DNA of 64,000 nucleotides from Garcia nutans (GCA_947685225.1 CANTUV010000004.1:12245001-12309000), one strand, 5' to 3'; shown: positions 33,531 to 46,376, counted from the first letter of the stretch. The notes: generated from the sequence alone by a model not told the origin. Numbers and translations are program-made.

Positions 33531-34176
33531 TTCCCTAGACTCCTCCAACATAAAAATTCACCTTTCAATAAGTGAAAAGCCACTCCAACCTTCACTCAAA
33601 GTAAAAATCAACATTAACACACACTTATACATAGTAAAAATGAACTAGAAAGCAAACTTTTCACATAGAAAGTCCCATATCCAACACTTTATTTAAACTA
33701 TTAATTAATTAAATCTTTAGTAATTAACTTAGTTAGCTAAAACCAATATCAATACACTTAATTCTTACAAAATTGAAATAAAAACTAACTCCTCATATAA
33801 AAGTTTCCTCAACCAACTTCTTGCACGACATTTCATTTACTCAATTCATTAGCAAATAACTCAATTAAAATGACTCAATTAACTTATTCAACCATTAAAA
33901 TTCAAAGAAAACCAAATATTTGCAAATTATTAATACACAATCACATACATCTTTAAAGAATTCCTCTGATACTTTTTTCTCTCTTTCCTTTGATTACTTG
34001 TTGACAATCTTGTCTACTCTAGTGGATTCCCTTAAGAACTTGCATCCAGATGTATGCTCCTCTTAATCCTTGCTTGAATTATTGAAAAAAATAAGAAGAA
34101 TGAATGAAATTTGGTGGTAATGAGAAGAGTGGTGTGAGATGATGACGATAAAAGAGAAGAGAAGTTTCTAGGCCCC

Positions 34177-34184
34177 TATTTATA
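34177..34184 (-). promoter_or_regulatory. TATA box of LTR D
   Basis: The reverse complement is TATAAATA, followed on the minus strand by a GGGGCC and CT-rich leader. Confidence 0.5.
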
Positions 34185-35359
34185 ATATATAAAGGCTTGA
34201 TTAGGTGAACGCATGCTCACCATAACTATGGTGCACCCACTTCCATAATTTTTAATTCTAATTTGATTTTTTATCCCCTAAAACTGTAAAAAATATTTCA
34301 TTGATTAATTTAAAGCCCTATTATCTATTTTTCATGTAACATCCTAAAATTTTTGAAAATTTCTAATTTTTAGAAAATTTGATAAAATAAATTATAATTT
34401 AAAAGAATAAATTAAATTAATGGTTTTAAATGAAAAATGAAGGAATTTTAAATGAAAAAGTGGAATATATATGTGATATATATGCAAAATATACATAACA
34501 TATAAAAGTCAACACTTTTTAAAAGAAAAGGGTATTTTGGTAATTAAATCTTATAAATTTAAAATTAATAAAATAATTTAAAAATAAACTATTTTTGAAT
34601 GGAAGAGGGAAATTAGGACTTTTAATTTATTAAAAAAATAATTAAATAATTAAATATTAAATTATTTTAATATATATATATATATGTGGTTTATAAAAAA
34701 AAGATGAAAGGAAAAGAAATATTAAAAGTCTTCTTCTTCTTCTTCTTTTCTTTCCTTTGGCCGAAATTTTCATGGGAGTTAGACCAAGAATTTGATTCTT
34801 CCATACTCCATGAATTGAAGGAATTAACAAGTTTCAAGTGGATTTTTTGTGATCTCCACCAAAATTAGTAAGTTTCCATCTCTTTTCTTTGAATTCCTTG
34901 GAAATTTGGATGATGTGAGTTTTGGAATTTTGATGTAGCATGTTATAATTGTTGGAATTGGTGTGTATGATGTTATTTTGGATAGTTAACAATGATTCTA
35001 CGGTTAGATTGAAGAGATGATGGAGTTTGGTTAAAGAATGGTGAAGAGAGAGAATTTAGGGTTATGGATTTTTGGGGTTTTGAAAACATAAACTTTAATT
35101 GTGCAAATTTATTCCAAATGAGTTCCTTTGATTCATAAACAAGTATTTTAATTTCAAATATTGGATTTGGTGGAGTTGGGTTGGAGTTTGAGAATGGAAG
35201 TGGAGATTTAGGGTTTTGGAAAAGTGATTTTCCAAAGTAGTTGAATTGTGTGATTTTATTTGTTTAAGCATGTTTTTTAGTGTTAAAAGTGAAGAATATA
35301 AGATTAGAATGAGTAATGTATTGTGTTGGAATGGAAAACCTTCAATGGGGGAAGGTTAT

Positions 35360-37479
35360 TGTAGACCCTTAATTTTTGACCCAGTCCGATCCAATATATT
35401 TTAATTAGTCCAAAATAATTTTTGTGTTGTCCAAAATATTTTAATTGGTCCAAAATAATTTTTGTTATCTTAATTAAATAATTTTTTCTTTAGTATCTAA
35501 TTTTTATTAATAAAATAAATAAATAATAATAATAATAAACAAAAAAAAATTGGCTGCTGTGAAATGGCCCGCAGGCCCGTTTCGCCAGCGCTGCCGCAGC
35601 TTTGCCAGCGCATTTTTTCCTCAGCCGATTTTTTTTCGCTAACGCAATTTTTCTGCAGCAATTTTTTTCGCCAGCAAAATTTTTCGACATAAATTTTTTC
35701 AAAACCTAATGCAATTAGGTTTCGGTTTCCTTTTATTATCAATATTATGTTCCGTGAATAATTAAGAATGAACTATAAAATTCTTCTATAAATAAGATCA
35801 AAAACAACACAAAAAAGGGGGAAGAGGAGGAAAACCTTGAATCAAGCTGATTTTTTAATGGAGCAAAAAAATAATTCAATCAATTCAAAGTCAGCAAAGC
35901 TTGTCTTTGACCTTGTTCATTCAATAAAGAATTTTTGGTGTAACATACGAAAGAAGGTTTGAATTCTTAATTTCTTTTATTTTTTCACAGTAGCTAAATC
36001 ATCCCATTCTTTCTTTTAATTCAAAAATTTTAGAACCTCAATTCACTTTTTCTAAGGCTTAAAAATCTTAATTCGTTGCTTTGTTTTCTAAAAAGTTTAA
36101 ACTTGTTAGTTTTATTCCTTCAAAACCCCAAAACCCTAATTGCTTTCAAAATTTTCAAAACACTAAATTGAGTTATGTTTCTTTCCAAAAGTCCTAAAAA
36201 CATCCTTTTTGCTTCAATAAAATTTAAATCGTTTGGTTTATTTTCATAAAACTTCATAAAATTATCAATTGATTTTCAAATCCTAAAAAAATAATTCATT
36301 CCCCGAAACCCTAAATCAAAAATCTTAAAACCCTAATCCAACTCCAAAACCAAAAACAATGAACCTTAACCCCTTTAAAACCTTAAACCCTAATTTTTTC
36401 TAAACCCTAATCCTTTAAAACCTTAAAAACCATATAAACATAAATATTATAATTTTACACAGTAAGCTTGAAACCATAATTCAATGAATAGCCGTAAACC
36501 ACAAATCTAAGTATTTAAAGTGTCAAAACCCTAGTTTCATGATTTCACCATTCAAATATTAATTTGGTTAATAAAAAAATTTTATCAACCTTTTAAAACA
36601 TAAAGCCTTAATCTATTTTAATTTCTTTTAAAACTCACAGTAGCCTAATTCCACAAATTCCAAAACCCTAAACACTTGAAATAAAGAACCCTAAATGGAA
36701 ACAGTAGCTATAATTTAGATTTTTATTTGCCTTATTCAAATCTACATTTGATTATGCTTTGATTTATTTTATATGCTTTAATTTATTTAAGTTCAATGCT
36801 TGATTTATTTAATTTATCATGGATGAATGTTTACTTTCTATTGATATTTAGTACCTTTGATGAATGATTTATTTATTATGAATGGTTATTTACTTTTATC
36901 GATTTATTTAAGTTTCTAAATGTTGTAAGAGGCATGTTTCCACTTGGTGGGTACCTCATTAGTTAAATATCATGTAATTTAAATTGCTTTTCTATTTTAG
37001 AACCAATGTAAAGGACATGTTTCTACCTTTCGGTGGGTGTCCTATTGTCATGAGATGTAAGGACATGTTTCCATCCTTGGATGGGTGTCCATTTATTTGC
37101 TTTGTTTGGACATTGCTTTGTTTTTAATATAATGATGCTTTCTTTTAATTATTGCGTGTAATATGGATAATGTTTTTATATTTAAGAGTTTTATAATATT
37201 AAGACCTGTAAAGGAGGCCGGTTCCAATGAATCGGGCGTTGTGGGGGTGCTGGGCCATTTCTCACCTTCCCCACACGTACCCAACTTTCCGAACCCATTA
37301 GGGGGTTGGGGATTCCTTAGGAATCAAGTCATCCACCCCTTTCTTTTTCCCGGCCCGTCCAGGTGGCGACTCCATTTTCTTCAGACCTAGGTCCGTGTTC
37401 TCTAAAGCACCGAGCCTAAACAGTGCTGAAGTCACAAGAACTATTCCATTGGGAGTGGGGGCAAAAATCCCTGCTCACA
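35360..37479 (+). mobile_element. Element A 5' LTR
   Basis: TGTAGACCC...CTGCTCACA, 2120 bp. A GC-rich U3 block (35558-35640) with GGCCCGCAGGCCCG-like words precedes the TATA box (TATAAATA, 35787-35794). Downstream there are many CCCTAA/CCTTAA words and the conserved Tat LTR 3' block (37000-37440). Confidence 0.88.
35787..35794 (+). promoter_or_regulatory. TATA box of element A 5' LTR
   Basis: TATAAATA, matched at 43511-43518 in the 3' LTR; downstream sequence is purine-rich (AAAAGGGGGAAGAGGAGG). Confidence 0.65.
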
Positions 37480-37480
37480 G

Positions 37481-37497
37481 TGGCGACTCCACTGGGG
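37481..37497 (+). other. Primer binding site of element A (tRNA-Arg type)
   Basis: TGGCGACTCCACTGGGG, one base after the LTR end. Confidence 0.9.
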
Positions 37498-38656
37498 ATA
37501 AGAGAAGTTGATTCCGTTGGCTTTATATTATACTATTCTTTTTTATAATGATATTATCCATTGCATCATATTAGATTGCATAGTGTGCGTGAGTTAGGAT
37601 GCTCATGTTACTCGTGTTGTGTTATGTAAGGGATACCATACTTTCACTCAAGGTATGGAGATCGAACATGGCATAACCACTCATAGCCTTGTACCATTTT
37701 GTATATACTTGCTATGGGAATCTAAGCCTTTTTACCCAAAGACTAAAGCTCATGTAATTGGCCTAGTTACTTTCCTTAGGATTTTACCCCAAATGCATGT
37801 TGTTTGACTATGGTTAATTTATCTTGGCTTAAATCATGGCTTATTTGGTTTGTTCTTTTTCTAATATGACCCAAGTACATTTGTAAGCTCAAAATAAATT
37901 TCTTCTTTAAAGTCTAAAAGACCAAAGCTATTTTCAAAACTTTTTAAGATGGTCTTTGAACATAAGACTATTTTTGAAAACAAATCAAAAATTCTTTTGC
38001 TCATGGCCCAAATACTAAGCCCAAGATCCATTTCTTCTAAAATCTTTTTACAATGGGCTTAGAAATAAAATTATTTTTATCGAAGAGCTTGCAAATTATT
38101 TAGGTCAATTATGAAATACAAAAAATCAATTATGAGCCTAGTTTATACTAAGAATAATTAATCATGGGCTTGATTTTGGCATGAACCATTAGTTACTCTT
38201 TTCAAGTGAGAAATCTATCTATAATAAACCTTTTAATTTAGTTTTGATCCAATATAGCATAAAAGCTACTATAGTTGGTTGAATGCATCAAAACCTAATT
38301 ATTGGGAATTACTATTAATGGATTTCCATTTTCAAAAATATAACTATTGGTTGAAACGTTCAAGGGAAATATTCAAAAATAAGATATCCCATGTTGGTAT
38401 TTTGTTAACCATATACCTAGGAAAAGAGACTCGCCATTCTTGTGTGGATGTTATAAGGTTGGAAGGAATGTCCTATTTGTCTTTGTATGTCTATTGTTTA
38501 TGCATACATGTATACATGCATTCATTTACATCTCATATCATTGATCCTCTCTGGCTCACAGTCCTGGATTACGATAGTTCAAAAGCTTACGACAATCCAT
38601 CCTACGCCGGAGATGAAGTATCTAGCAATGACTCAATCACTTGCTCATAAAAAGCA
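37498..38656 (+). other. Element A leader with conserved leader ORF (38279-38650)
   Basis: Homologous to the Tat1 leader. The 123-codon frame at 38279-38650 matches the Tat1 leader ORF (HVGILLTIYLGKETRH, VIRLEGMSYLSL) and ends in TAA two codons before the gag ATG at 38657. Function unknown; it may be untranslated leader. Confidence 0.55.
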
Positions 38657-39146
38657 ATGGAGCCTGAACAGTCAAGCAAGGAATGAGAAAGGGAATTACC
38701 AGTCTGGAAATCAAAGTACGCAAAAAGAAGTTGATGTCAATACAACTGGTCAAGCAAATAGAAGGCAGTTTTTAGATATAGGGAAGTCTTTGTCTTGGGT
38801 CTTCAGCAAGCTACAAAAGAAGGGACTATTACAGCCATTAGCCCCTCGACCTTTACCGAATCCTTTACTCCCAAAATTTAATACTAAAGCCTTTTATGAG
38901 TTTCATCAAACACAAGGACATGAGACAGATAAATGCTTGTGATTCAAACATGAGATCCAAAATTTAATTGACAGTGGTAAGCTGCCTGACCTTGATAAGA
39001 CCAGCACAAAAGACAATCCTTTGCCTAAGTTTGGAAGAGTACCTCCACCGACAACCTTCATGGTGGGAAAAGGATTGGAAGAAGATATTGTTTTTTCATC
39101 CTTTTAAGATGGGGATATTGAAGATGTGAAAGGAAAAGAAGCTTAA
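38657..39146 (+). pseudogene. gag: Element A gag remnant with the capsid core deleted
   Basis: It begins with ATG and MEPEQ as in Tat1. Within about nine codons it jumps to the region that in Tat1 lies after the gag core (GNQSTQK, about 2075), deleting roughly 0.9 kb and changing frame. The tail reads QPLAPRPLPNPLLPKF, a damaged zinc knuckle (EFHQTQGHETDKC with the first cysteine pair lost) and NPLPKFGRVPPP. Stops are at 38684-38686, 38940-38942 and near 39105. No protease or RT follows. Confidence 0.8.
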
Positions 39147-41630
39147 CTCAATAAACTTTCCTTAGCTTGAATGTTGCTTTTCAAATTTTGCTTTAATATT
39201 TAATTAGAACAGTCGTGTTTTTCAAATTTATTTGAATAAATTACTTTTATCAAAAATTTTGTTGGTCTTTATTCACTTTGGTGCTCAACCGATGAGGAAT
39301 TTAGCTTGAGAATTCATGAATTAATATATTTATGCATGACTTGAATGACTTTACTAGCATTGAGTTGTGTATGATTACTTAGAGAGGGCTCCTACATAAT
39401 TACCTTTGTCTAGGTCCTAGTCAGTCTTAGAACATGCTTTGACAAACTTTCGAGGAGAAATTGAACTCTGCTTATTTAAGGGAGAGATGATCTAGGCATT
39501 GTTTGGTTAGCCAACAACTAGTATCCACCCATTAAATATCAATCTCTAGTTGTCCGTTTGAGCCTTCATAAAATTTTAGCTTTCTTTTCATTGGCTTACA
39601 AAACCCAATAACATACCCTGAGCTGTTGTGATACTTTCAATAAGTCTTATGATCACTAAGATGAAGAGGAAAGAAGATCAAAGAAAGAAATGAATATCAT
39701 GAAGATAGTTGAAGTTCTCAAGACCATAAGAGTGGTTGAAGTTCTCAATACCATAAGGGTAATTTAAGTCTTCCTTCATATTTCCAATATATCAAGACAA
39801 CATCAGAGTGGCAAATGATTTATCCCTATTAAAGAAGATTTATGTTACTCCACTCATCCATTATTGGAAGCTCAAGTTGGTACAAACAAGATAACTCTTT
39901 TAGAGCTAGAACAAAAAAAAACAAATAAAAAAAAGAAGAAAAAGAAAAGAAAAAAGAAAAAGAAAAGAAAAAGAAAAGAAAAAAAAGAAAAACTAAAAAA
40001 GGTGGTTCAGAAAGCCAACTGAGTTCTCTTTTACCTAAAGCAGTAAAAGGCTTCCATTTGGGTTCATAAAGACATTTTTACTTGAATTGGTCCAACCCGA
40101 CCAAAGATACCACAAAATTAGAGGAAAACGAGAAAGACCATCCAGTTCTTGAAAGTTCTGTACTTGATAGTCCTACAAGAAAGAAGGACAAAATGATAAA
40201 AGAAAGGGAAGAGTAAGAAAAATAAAGAGGAAAGAAAAGGGAAAAGAATAAAAGAAACGAATTTGGGTCTTAAACTTTTTGCAAGAGCAAAGACTGTCCT
40301 AATCAAGATCCAGATTAATGCCAAGAAGACAGAAAGAATTTAGAGTCTAGCAAGATTGCCTCTAAGCTGCCTAATGTTCAAACAAGAAATTTATAGTGTG
40401 AGGGTTTGTCCATTGTGTCACATAAGCTCCTATCTCAAAATGGCCTTCATTTAACCCATGTCCCTCATAGACCCCATTTCAAATCTATCAAAGACCTGTT
40501 GATCTCTCTTGGTAGGTAGAGTCTATTAGTGGAGATAGTTTGAATAAGCATGCATATGAGATAGACAATATTTAAACTCAAATGAGACCTTTGGCCAAGT
40601 AAGTGTATGTGCCTATCTGAAGTGCAACAATTCTTGCTTAAATAGAAATGATTCCCGAGTTTAGTACGGTAACTAGGGTTGTCATGTTATAGATATGTTA
40701 ATTTGGAAAAATCAAGTCCTGAGGTGCATTGACATTAATTTGGCAAAGCCAACATTTGATTTCAAAATTAAAATTCAAAAATTCAGAAAATCAAATATAT
40801 ATATATATTTGTCATACGAAGCCTTCAAGCTAAGGGGAGTATGTTGAACTGTTGAACCTCCAAAGGACACATTGGGCAAAGAAAATGATTATTGGCAAGG
40901 TCATGACGAAGCTATCAACTGACATACTGAAACATAATTTAAAAAGGATGTATCCCTGACTCTACAACTTGGGATATCCACTACTCGTGTTTTCAACATC
41001 TTAAAGATAAAAGTCACAAATGCAAAGCTTTCTATCATTCCAATGCAAGACTTGAACGAGCATTGAAAAGGAACCAATGAGAACACTTCTGCTGCTCATC
41101 ATGGTCTGTGAGAATGACTGTAAGTATTATTCATGCATATCATGCATACATGAGCATATCACATCGCACTTTCTTGTCTTGTATTGTCTATTCCTTTTCA
41201 AAGTGAACAGCAAATACCTTGCGAACTAAAGAATTAAAAGAAGATATTGAATCAAGGGGGGCATGGAAAGCTTATTGGCTTGTGGAAGCTCCAGTCATTT
41301 TGCAAACAAGAAATACGTGCTTGTGCGAAGAATTAGACGGCAAAAACATCAATTAGAGCCCGCATAGAAAAATCATGGGTTGAGCCTACACAGGGGCGTA
41401 AAGTTTCTCTTTTTCAATTTTTGAGTTTATATACCAAATATTTTCAAACTCACTTACAAATATTTCGCCACGCAGGGGGCAAGAGAAGATATGAGAGCCA
41501 ACTAAAAATAGCTGAATTTTTGCAAAAAGGAAGAATAAAAGAATGGAACATTAGAACTATCAAAAGAATGAAGATGCAAGAGACAAAAGATCAGTTCAGC
41601 TAAAAGAGCTGAAGCCAGAGTAAAGACCCA
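39147..41630 (+). other. Element A non-coding 3' region
   Basis: AT-rich, no ORF matching known proteins. It includes a purine-only tract of A/G runs (about 39905-39998) and an (AT)n run at about 40796-40810. It may be the 3' UTR of the parental element, brought next to gag by loss of pol. Confidence 0.6.
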
Positions 41631-41635
41631 ACCTC

Positions 41636-42175
41636 CAATGGATAAAGATCCATGTTCCAAGGATGAAGACCCAATCTTAAAGGATGAAGATCCATGTCTC
41701 AAGGGTGAAGAAGAGTGAAGACCCAATCTCAAAGGATGAAGATCCATTTGCAAGGGTGAAGACCCAATCTCCAAGGATGAAGATCCATTTTCAAGGCTAA
41801 AGACCCGAAGTCCAAAGGATGGAGATCCATTTTCAAGGGTAAAGGCCCAATCTCTAATGGATAAAGATCCATTTTCAAGGGTAAAGACCCAATCTCTAAT
41901 GGATAAAGATCCATTTTCAAGGGTAAAGACCCAATCTCCAAGGATGAAGATCCATTTGCAAGGGTGAAGACTCGATCGCAAAGGATGAAGATCTATTTGC
42001 AAGGGTGAAGATCCGATCTCAAAGGATGAAGATCCATTTGCAAGGGTGAAGACCTGATCTCAAAGGATGAAGATATATTTGCAAGGGTGAAGACCCGATC
42101 TCAAAGGGTGAAGATCCATTTGCAAGGGTGAAGACCCTATCTCAAAGAATGAAGATCCATTTTGGGGGTGAGGAA
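41636..42175 (+). repeat. 41-bp tandem array in element A 3' UTR
   Basis: About 13 copies of a 41-bp unit, with key words GATGAAGATCCATTTGC, AAGGGTGAAGACCC and ATCTCAAAG. Starts at 41735, 41776 and 41818 show the period. Copies vary by substitutions and small indels. Hypervariable tandem repeats in the 3' UTR are a known feature of Tat/Ogre elements. Confidence 0.9.
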
Positions 42176-42235
42176 CCACAATGCATAGAATGGCCGGAGT
42201 AATCAGACTTCTCAACTGAATAAAAGTTTAGTCAA

Positions 42236-42945
42236 ACTTGGTCTTGGGTCCAAGCACCCAGAATTCAATTCATTCTCAGGTCCAAGTACCCAAATTGTCC
42301 AAGTACCCAATCTCGGGTCCAAGTACCCAAATTAAATTAATCTCAGGTCCAAGTACCCAAATTCAATCCAATCTTGGGTCCAAGTACCCAATCTCGGGTC
42401 CAAGTACCCAAATCAAATTAATCTCGAGTCCAAGTACCCAAATCAAATTAATCTCGAGTCCAAGTACCCAAATTCAATCCAATCTCGGGTCCAAGTACCC
42501 AATATCGGGTCCAAGAACCCAAATTCAGTCCAATCTTGGGTCCAAGTATCAAATCTCATGTCCAAGTACCCAAATGAAATTAATCTTGGGCCCAAGTACC
42601 CAAATTCAATCCAATCTCGGGTCCAAGTACCCAATTCTCGGGTCCAAGTACCTAAATAAAATCAATCTCAGGTTCAAGTACCCAATCCTGGGTCCAAGTA
42701 CCCAAATTCAATCAATTCTTGGGTCCAAGTACCCAAATCAAATCAATCTCGGGTCTAAGTACCCAATCTCGGGTCCAAGTACCCAAATCAAATTCAACCT
42801 AGGGCCAAATACCCAAATCAAATTCAATCTCAGGTCCAAGTACCCAATCTCGGGTCCAAGTATCCAAATCAAATTCAATCTCGGGTCCAAGTACCCAAAT
42901 CAAATTCAATCTCGGGTCCAAGTGCCCAAAACAAATTCAAGTAAC
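42236..42945 (+). repeat. 30-bp tandem array in element A 3' UTR
   Basis: About 25 units built on CTCGGGTCCAAGTACCCAAA plus an A/T-rich spacer (TCAAATTAAT). The full unit is about 30-33 bp, with short 20-bp units between. Its 241-codon frame is only a translation of the repeat. The same core, with CCAGAACCC in place of CCAAGTACCC, forms the array in element G (63466-64000, opposite strand). Confidence 0.9.
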
Positions 42946-43008
42946 CATCTAATCAAAAATTAAGTCTTATTGCTTTTCACTCTCTTCCACTGAAGTCTTA
43001 GATCGTTC

Positions 43009-43023
43009 AAGCGGGGGACAAAT
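43009..43023 (+). other. Polypurine tract of element A
   Basis: AAGCGGGGGACAAAT directly before the LTR start TGTAGACCC. Confidence 0.85.
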
Positions 43024-44580
43024 TGTAGACCCTTAATTTTTGACCCAGTCCGATCCAATATAATTTAATTAGTCCAAAATAATTTTTTGTGCTGTCCAAA
43101 ATATTTTAATTGGTCCAAAATAATTTTTATTATCTTAATTAAATAATTTTTGCTTTAGTATCTAATTTTTATTAATGAAATAAATAACTAATAATAATAA
43201 TAAACAAAAAAATTGGCTGCGACGAAAAGGCCTGGGGCCATTTCGCCCTCAAGAATTTCCTGCGGGCAAAATGGCCCGCAGGCCCGTTTCGCCTGCGCTG
43301 CCGCAGGCAGCTGCGGTAGCTTTTTCACCAACGCATTTTTTTCGCAGTCAATTTTTTTTCGCTAGCGCAATTTTTCTGCAGTAGTTTTTTTTCGCCAGTG
43401 AAATTTTTCGACGAAAATTTTTCTGAAACCTAATGCAATTAGGTTTCGGTTTCCTTTTCTTATCAATATTATTTTCCTTGAATAATTATTAATAAACTAT
43501 AAAATTCTTCTATAAATAAGATCAAAAATAACACAAAAGGGGGAAGAAATCGGAGGAGAAATTGATCAAAAATTGGATCCGAAACTGAGAAGGAAAACCT
43601 TGAATCAAGCTGATTTTTCGAGGGAGCAGAAAAACAAATCAAGCAATTCAAAGGCAGCAAATATTGTCTTTGACCTTGTTCATCCAAGAAGCAATTTTTG
43701 GTGTAACCTACGAAAGAAGGTTTGAAATCTTAATTTCTTTTATTTTTTACAGTAGTTAAATCATCCCATTCTTTCTTTTAATTCAAAAATTTTAGAACCT
43801 CAATTCACTTTTTCTATGATTTAAAAATCTTAATTCGTTGCTTTGTTTTCTAAAAAGTTTAAAGTTGTTAGTTTTGTTCCTTCAAAACCCCAAAACCCTA
43901 ATTGGTTTCTAAATTTTCAAAACACTAAATTGAGTTCTGTTTCTTTCCAAAAGTCCTAAAAACATCCTTTTTGCTTTTATAAACTTTAAATCGTTTGCTT
44001 TATTTTCATAAAACTTCACAAAATTATCAATTGATTTTCAAATCCTAAAAAGATTATTCATTCCCCGAAACCCTAAATCAAAAATCTTAAAACCCTAAGC
44101 CAACTCCAAAAGCAAAAAAAAAAGAGCCTTAACCCCTTTCTAATTTTTTCCAAACCCTAATCCTTTAAAACCTTAAAAACCATATAAACATAAATATTAT
44201 AATTTTACACAGTAAGCTTGAAACCATAATTCAATGAATTGCCGTAAACCACAAATCTAAGTATTTTAAAGTGTCCAAACCCTAGTTTCATGATTTCACC
44301 ATTCAAATATTAATTTGGTTAATCAAAAAACTTACCAACCTTTTAAAACATAAAGCCTTAATCTATTTTAATTTCTTTAAAAACTCACAGTAGCCTAATT
44401 CCACAAATTCCAAAACCCTAAACACCTGAAATAAAGAACCCTAAATGGAAACAGTAGCTATAATTTAGATTTTTATTTGCCTTATTCAATTCTACATTTG
44501 ATTATGCTATGATTTATTTTATATGCTTTAATTTATTTAAGTTCAATGCTTGGTTTATTTAATTTATCATGGATGGATGT
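43024..44580 (+). mobile_element. Element A 3' LTR, first part
   Basis: It matches 35360-36835 of the 5' LTR. It carries about 50 bp more in the GC-rich U3 block (43215-43330) and about 40 bp more after the TATA box (near 43545-43585). It is interrupted after GATGT (44576-44580) by the LARD complex; the LTR resumes at 59500. Confidence 0.9.
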
Positions 44581-46376
44581 TGTAACACCCTGATACTCCA
44601 TATAAGTACTATACATATACCTAGTATACATACAATACGTATATAAAGTATAAGAATGTTACTTTTAGTTTCAATTTAAAAACCTTTATCCAGATTCATA
44701 AAATTTAACATTTAATTTAAAACACATTTACAAAAGTCAGTATTCTTATTTATCAAAACTTCATTCATCCATATGAATATATATTAACTCAAAAATACAA
44801 TACAACTTAAAATCATACATGTATGCATCACCTTCTAGTTGGTCTCGAGATACACTTACCCTTTTCGTGGCATAACAGCTACACTCCCAGATCATCCGCA
44901 TAAATACCTGCGCGATTAATTATCCGCGCTAAGCCCGAAAGCTTAGTACCATATAGGCATGCTTCAATCATAACATTAAGGTAATTCATCATCAATGATC
45001 TCATGATATTCCACATTATACACAACATGCTATTATTCATATGCATCCTCAATCTACATATAGTACAATACAATTTATGAGATTTACAATGCATAAAACC
45101 TAACATTGTTCATATCATATCAACGTTATAATCAAATCATATTGATCAATTCAATTCATCACTCAAGTATACATAATCAAAGACATTGCACATACTTTTT
45201 CATTGATCATTATGTCTTCCACATTTCCTATATTATCATTGATATATTCATACATAACAATTTACCTTATTCAAGAACTTAGAATCCTCCATATACATTT
45301 GGTTGGATCATTATTGTTTTAAGTGTGTTTAGGTACAAAAGACATTTGAAGATCCAACAATGTTTGAAGACCAAATAACAAACACATTTGCAAACACCCT
45401 CAAGGAACACGGCCAAGCCTGTGGCCGTGTCTCTTAATCCAAACATCTAGTAGCAAACATGGTCAAAGGACACGGCCAAGCCAGTGGCCGTGTCTCTCAA
45501 TCCAATTCAAGCAGTAGAAAACACGGGCAGTGGACACGGCCAAGCCAGTGGCCGTGTCTCTCAATCAAGTTTACCCTAACTTGGCCGTGTCTCTCATGAC
45601 TTGGCCGTGTTCTTCAATGAATTAAAGGCCAAACACTTCCAAATTCATCTAACTCAAACCCAACCTCAATATTTCATCATTTACCTCACAATTTTCTCAA
45701 CTTATCATCACTTAAATATCAATTCACCATCTTTACATACTTCACTCTTTCATTATCTTCATTTTACACACTAATTATACCAAACATAACCTCAATCCAC
45801 AAGAATTCAAAACAAAAAGATAAGAACTTAGATATATACATATAATCAATAAAATCAACTCAAAAGGGAGTACTTACTTGAATAGCTTGCTAAATCTTCA
45901 ATATCCACTTGCAAACATCTTGATATCCTTAATCTTTGGTGTAACTAGAAGCAAAATCATCTTTCTCTTTCTAGCTTCTCTCTCTCTCTCTCTCTCTCGT
46001 TTACAAAGGAAAAGAAGAAGCAGAGGAAGAAAGAACGTTCTCGTTCTTTCTTTCGTTTCTCTCATATATATATATAATAATAATAATACCTAATATTTCT
46101 CAAATAACCTCCACCACACATAATTTTCCAACTTTTGACTTTCTTCTTCTCTTTTCTTTTTGTCCTTATCATCATTATTATTATTATTAACTTATTATAC
46201 AAATATATATACACAACTCACTTTCCTACACCATTTTATATCCCATGTATATGTGATGTATATGTATATGTCTTATATATATATTATCTTTATATTTCCC
46301 ATACATACATATACATTAAATCCAAATGCAACAACATTAACTCCAAAACTCTTAGGGTCTATTCCGGGATATTACA
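44581..46376 (-). mobile_element. LARD LTR1 (3' LTR), internally deleted
   Basis: TGTAACACCC...GGATATTACA, 1796 bp. Compared with LTR2 it lacks 1107 bp (equivalent to 50322-51428, junction at 44948 with 2-bp TA microhomology) and 68 bp in the palindrome cluster (equivalent to about 52046-52113). No gene. Confidence 0.9.
45405..45612. repeat. CACGGCCGTG palindrome cluster, LARD LTR1
   Basis: Units of GGACACGGCCAAGCC...GGCCGTGTCTCTC able to form hairpins. Counterparts are at 51885-52160 and 58429-58705. Confidence 0.88.

Larger units (their letters stand above)
31924..34334 (-). mobile_element. LTR D (old solo LTR, minus), left part
   Basis: It starts TGTAACACAC on the plus strand and continues at 62108 after the insertion of LTR E; the end is CATTACA at 62361 or 62346. 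Net size is about 2.65 kb. The minus-strand TATA (34177-34184) lies about 400 bp from the LTR start, as in the related LTR E. Possible TSD ACTAC (31919-31923) against ACTAT (62362-62366) or GCTAC (62347-62351), one mismatch either way. It has a degenerate palindrome cluster (33332-33530) and no genes. Confidence 0.65.

Noticed and set aside
41502..42002. 166-codon frame on the minus strand with repeats of ENGSLSI/DWVFTL type
   Set aside because: Product of the 41-bp array read on the opposite strand.
41636..42945. CRISPR-like regular repeats
   Set aside because: Units are contiguous degenerate tandem repeats without unique spacers, inside a plant retrotransposon 3' UTR.
42238..42963. 241-codon frame with repeated STQIQSNLGSKYPIS-type sequence
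   Set aside because: It is the translation of the 30-bp tandem array, whose unit length is often a multiple of three; no start context or other evidence of a gene.
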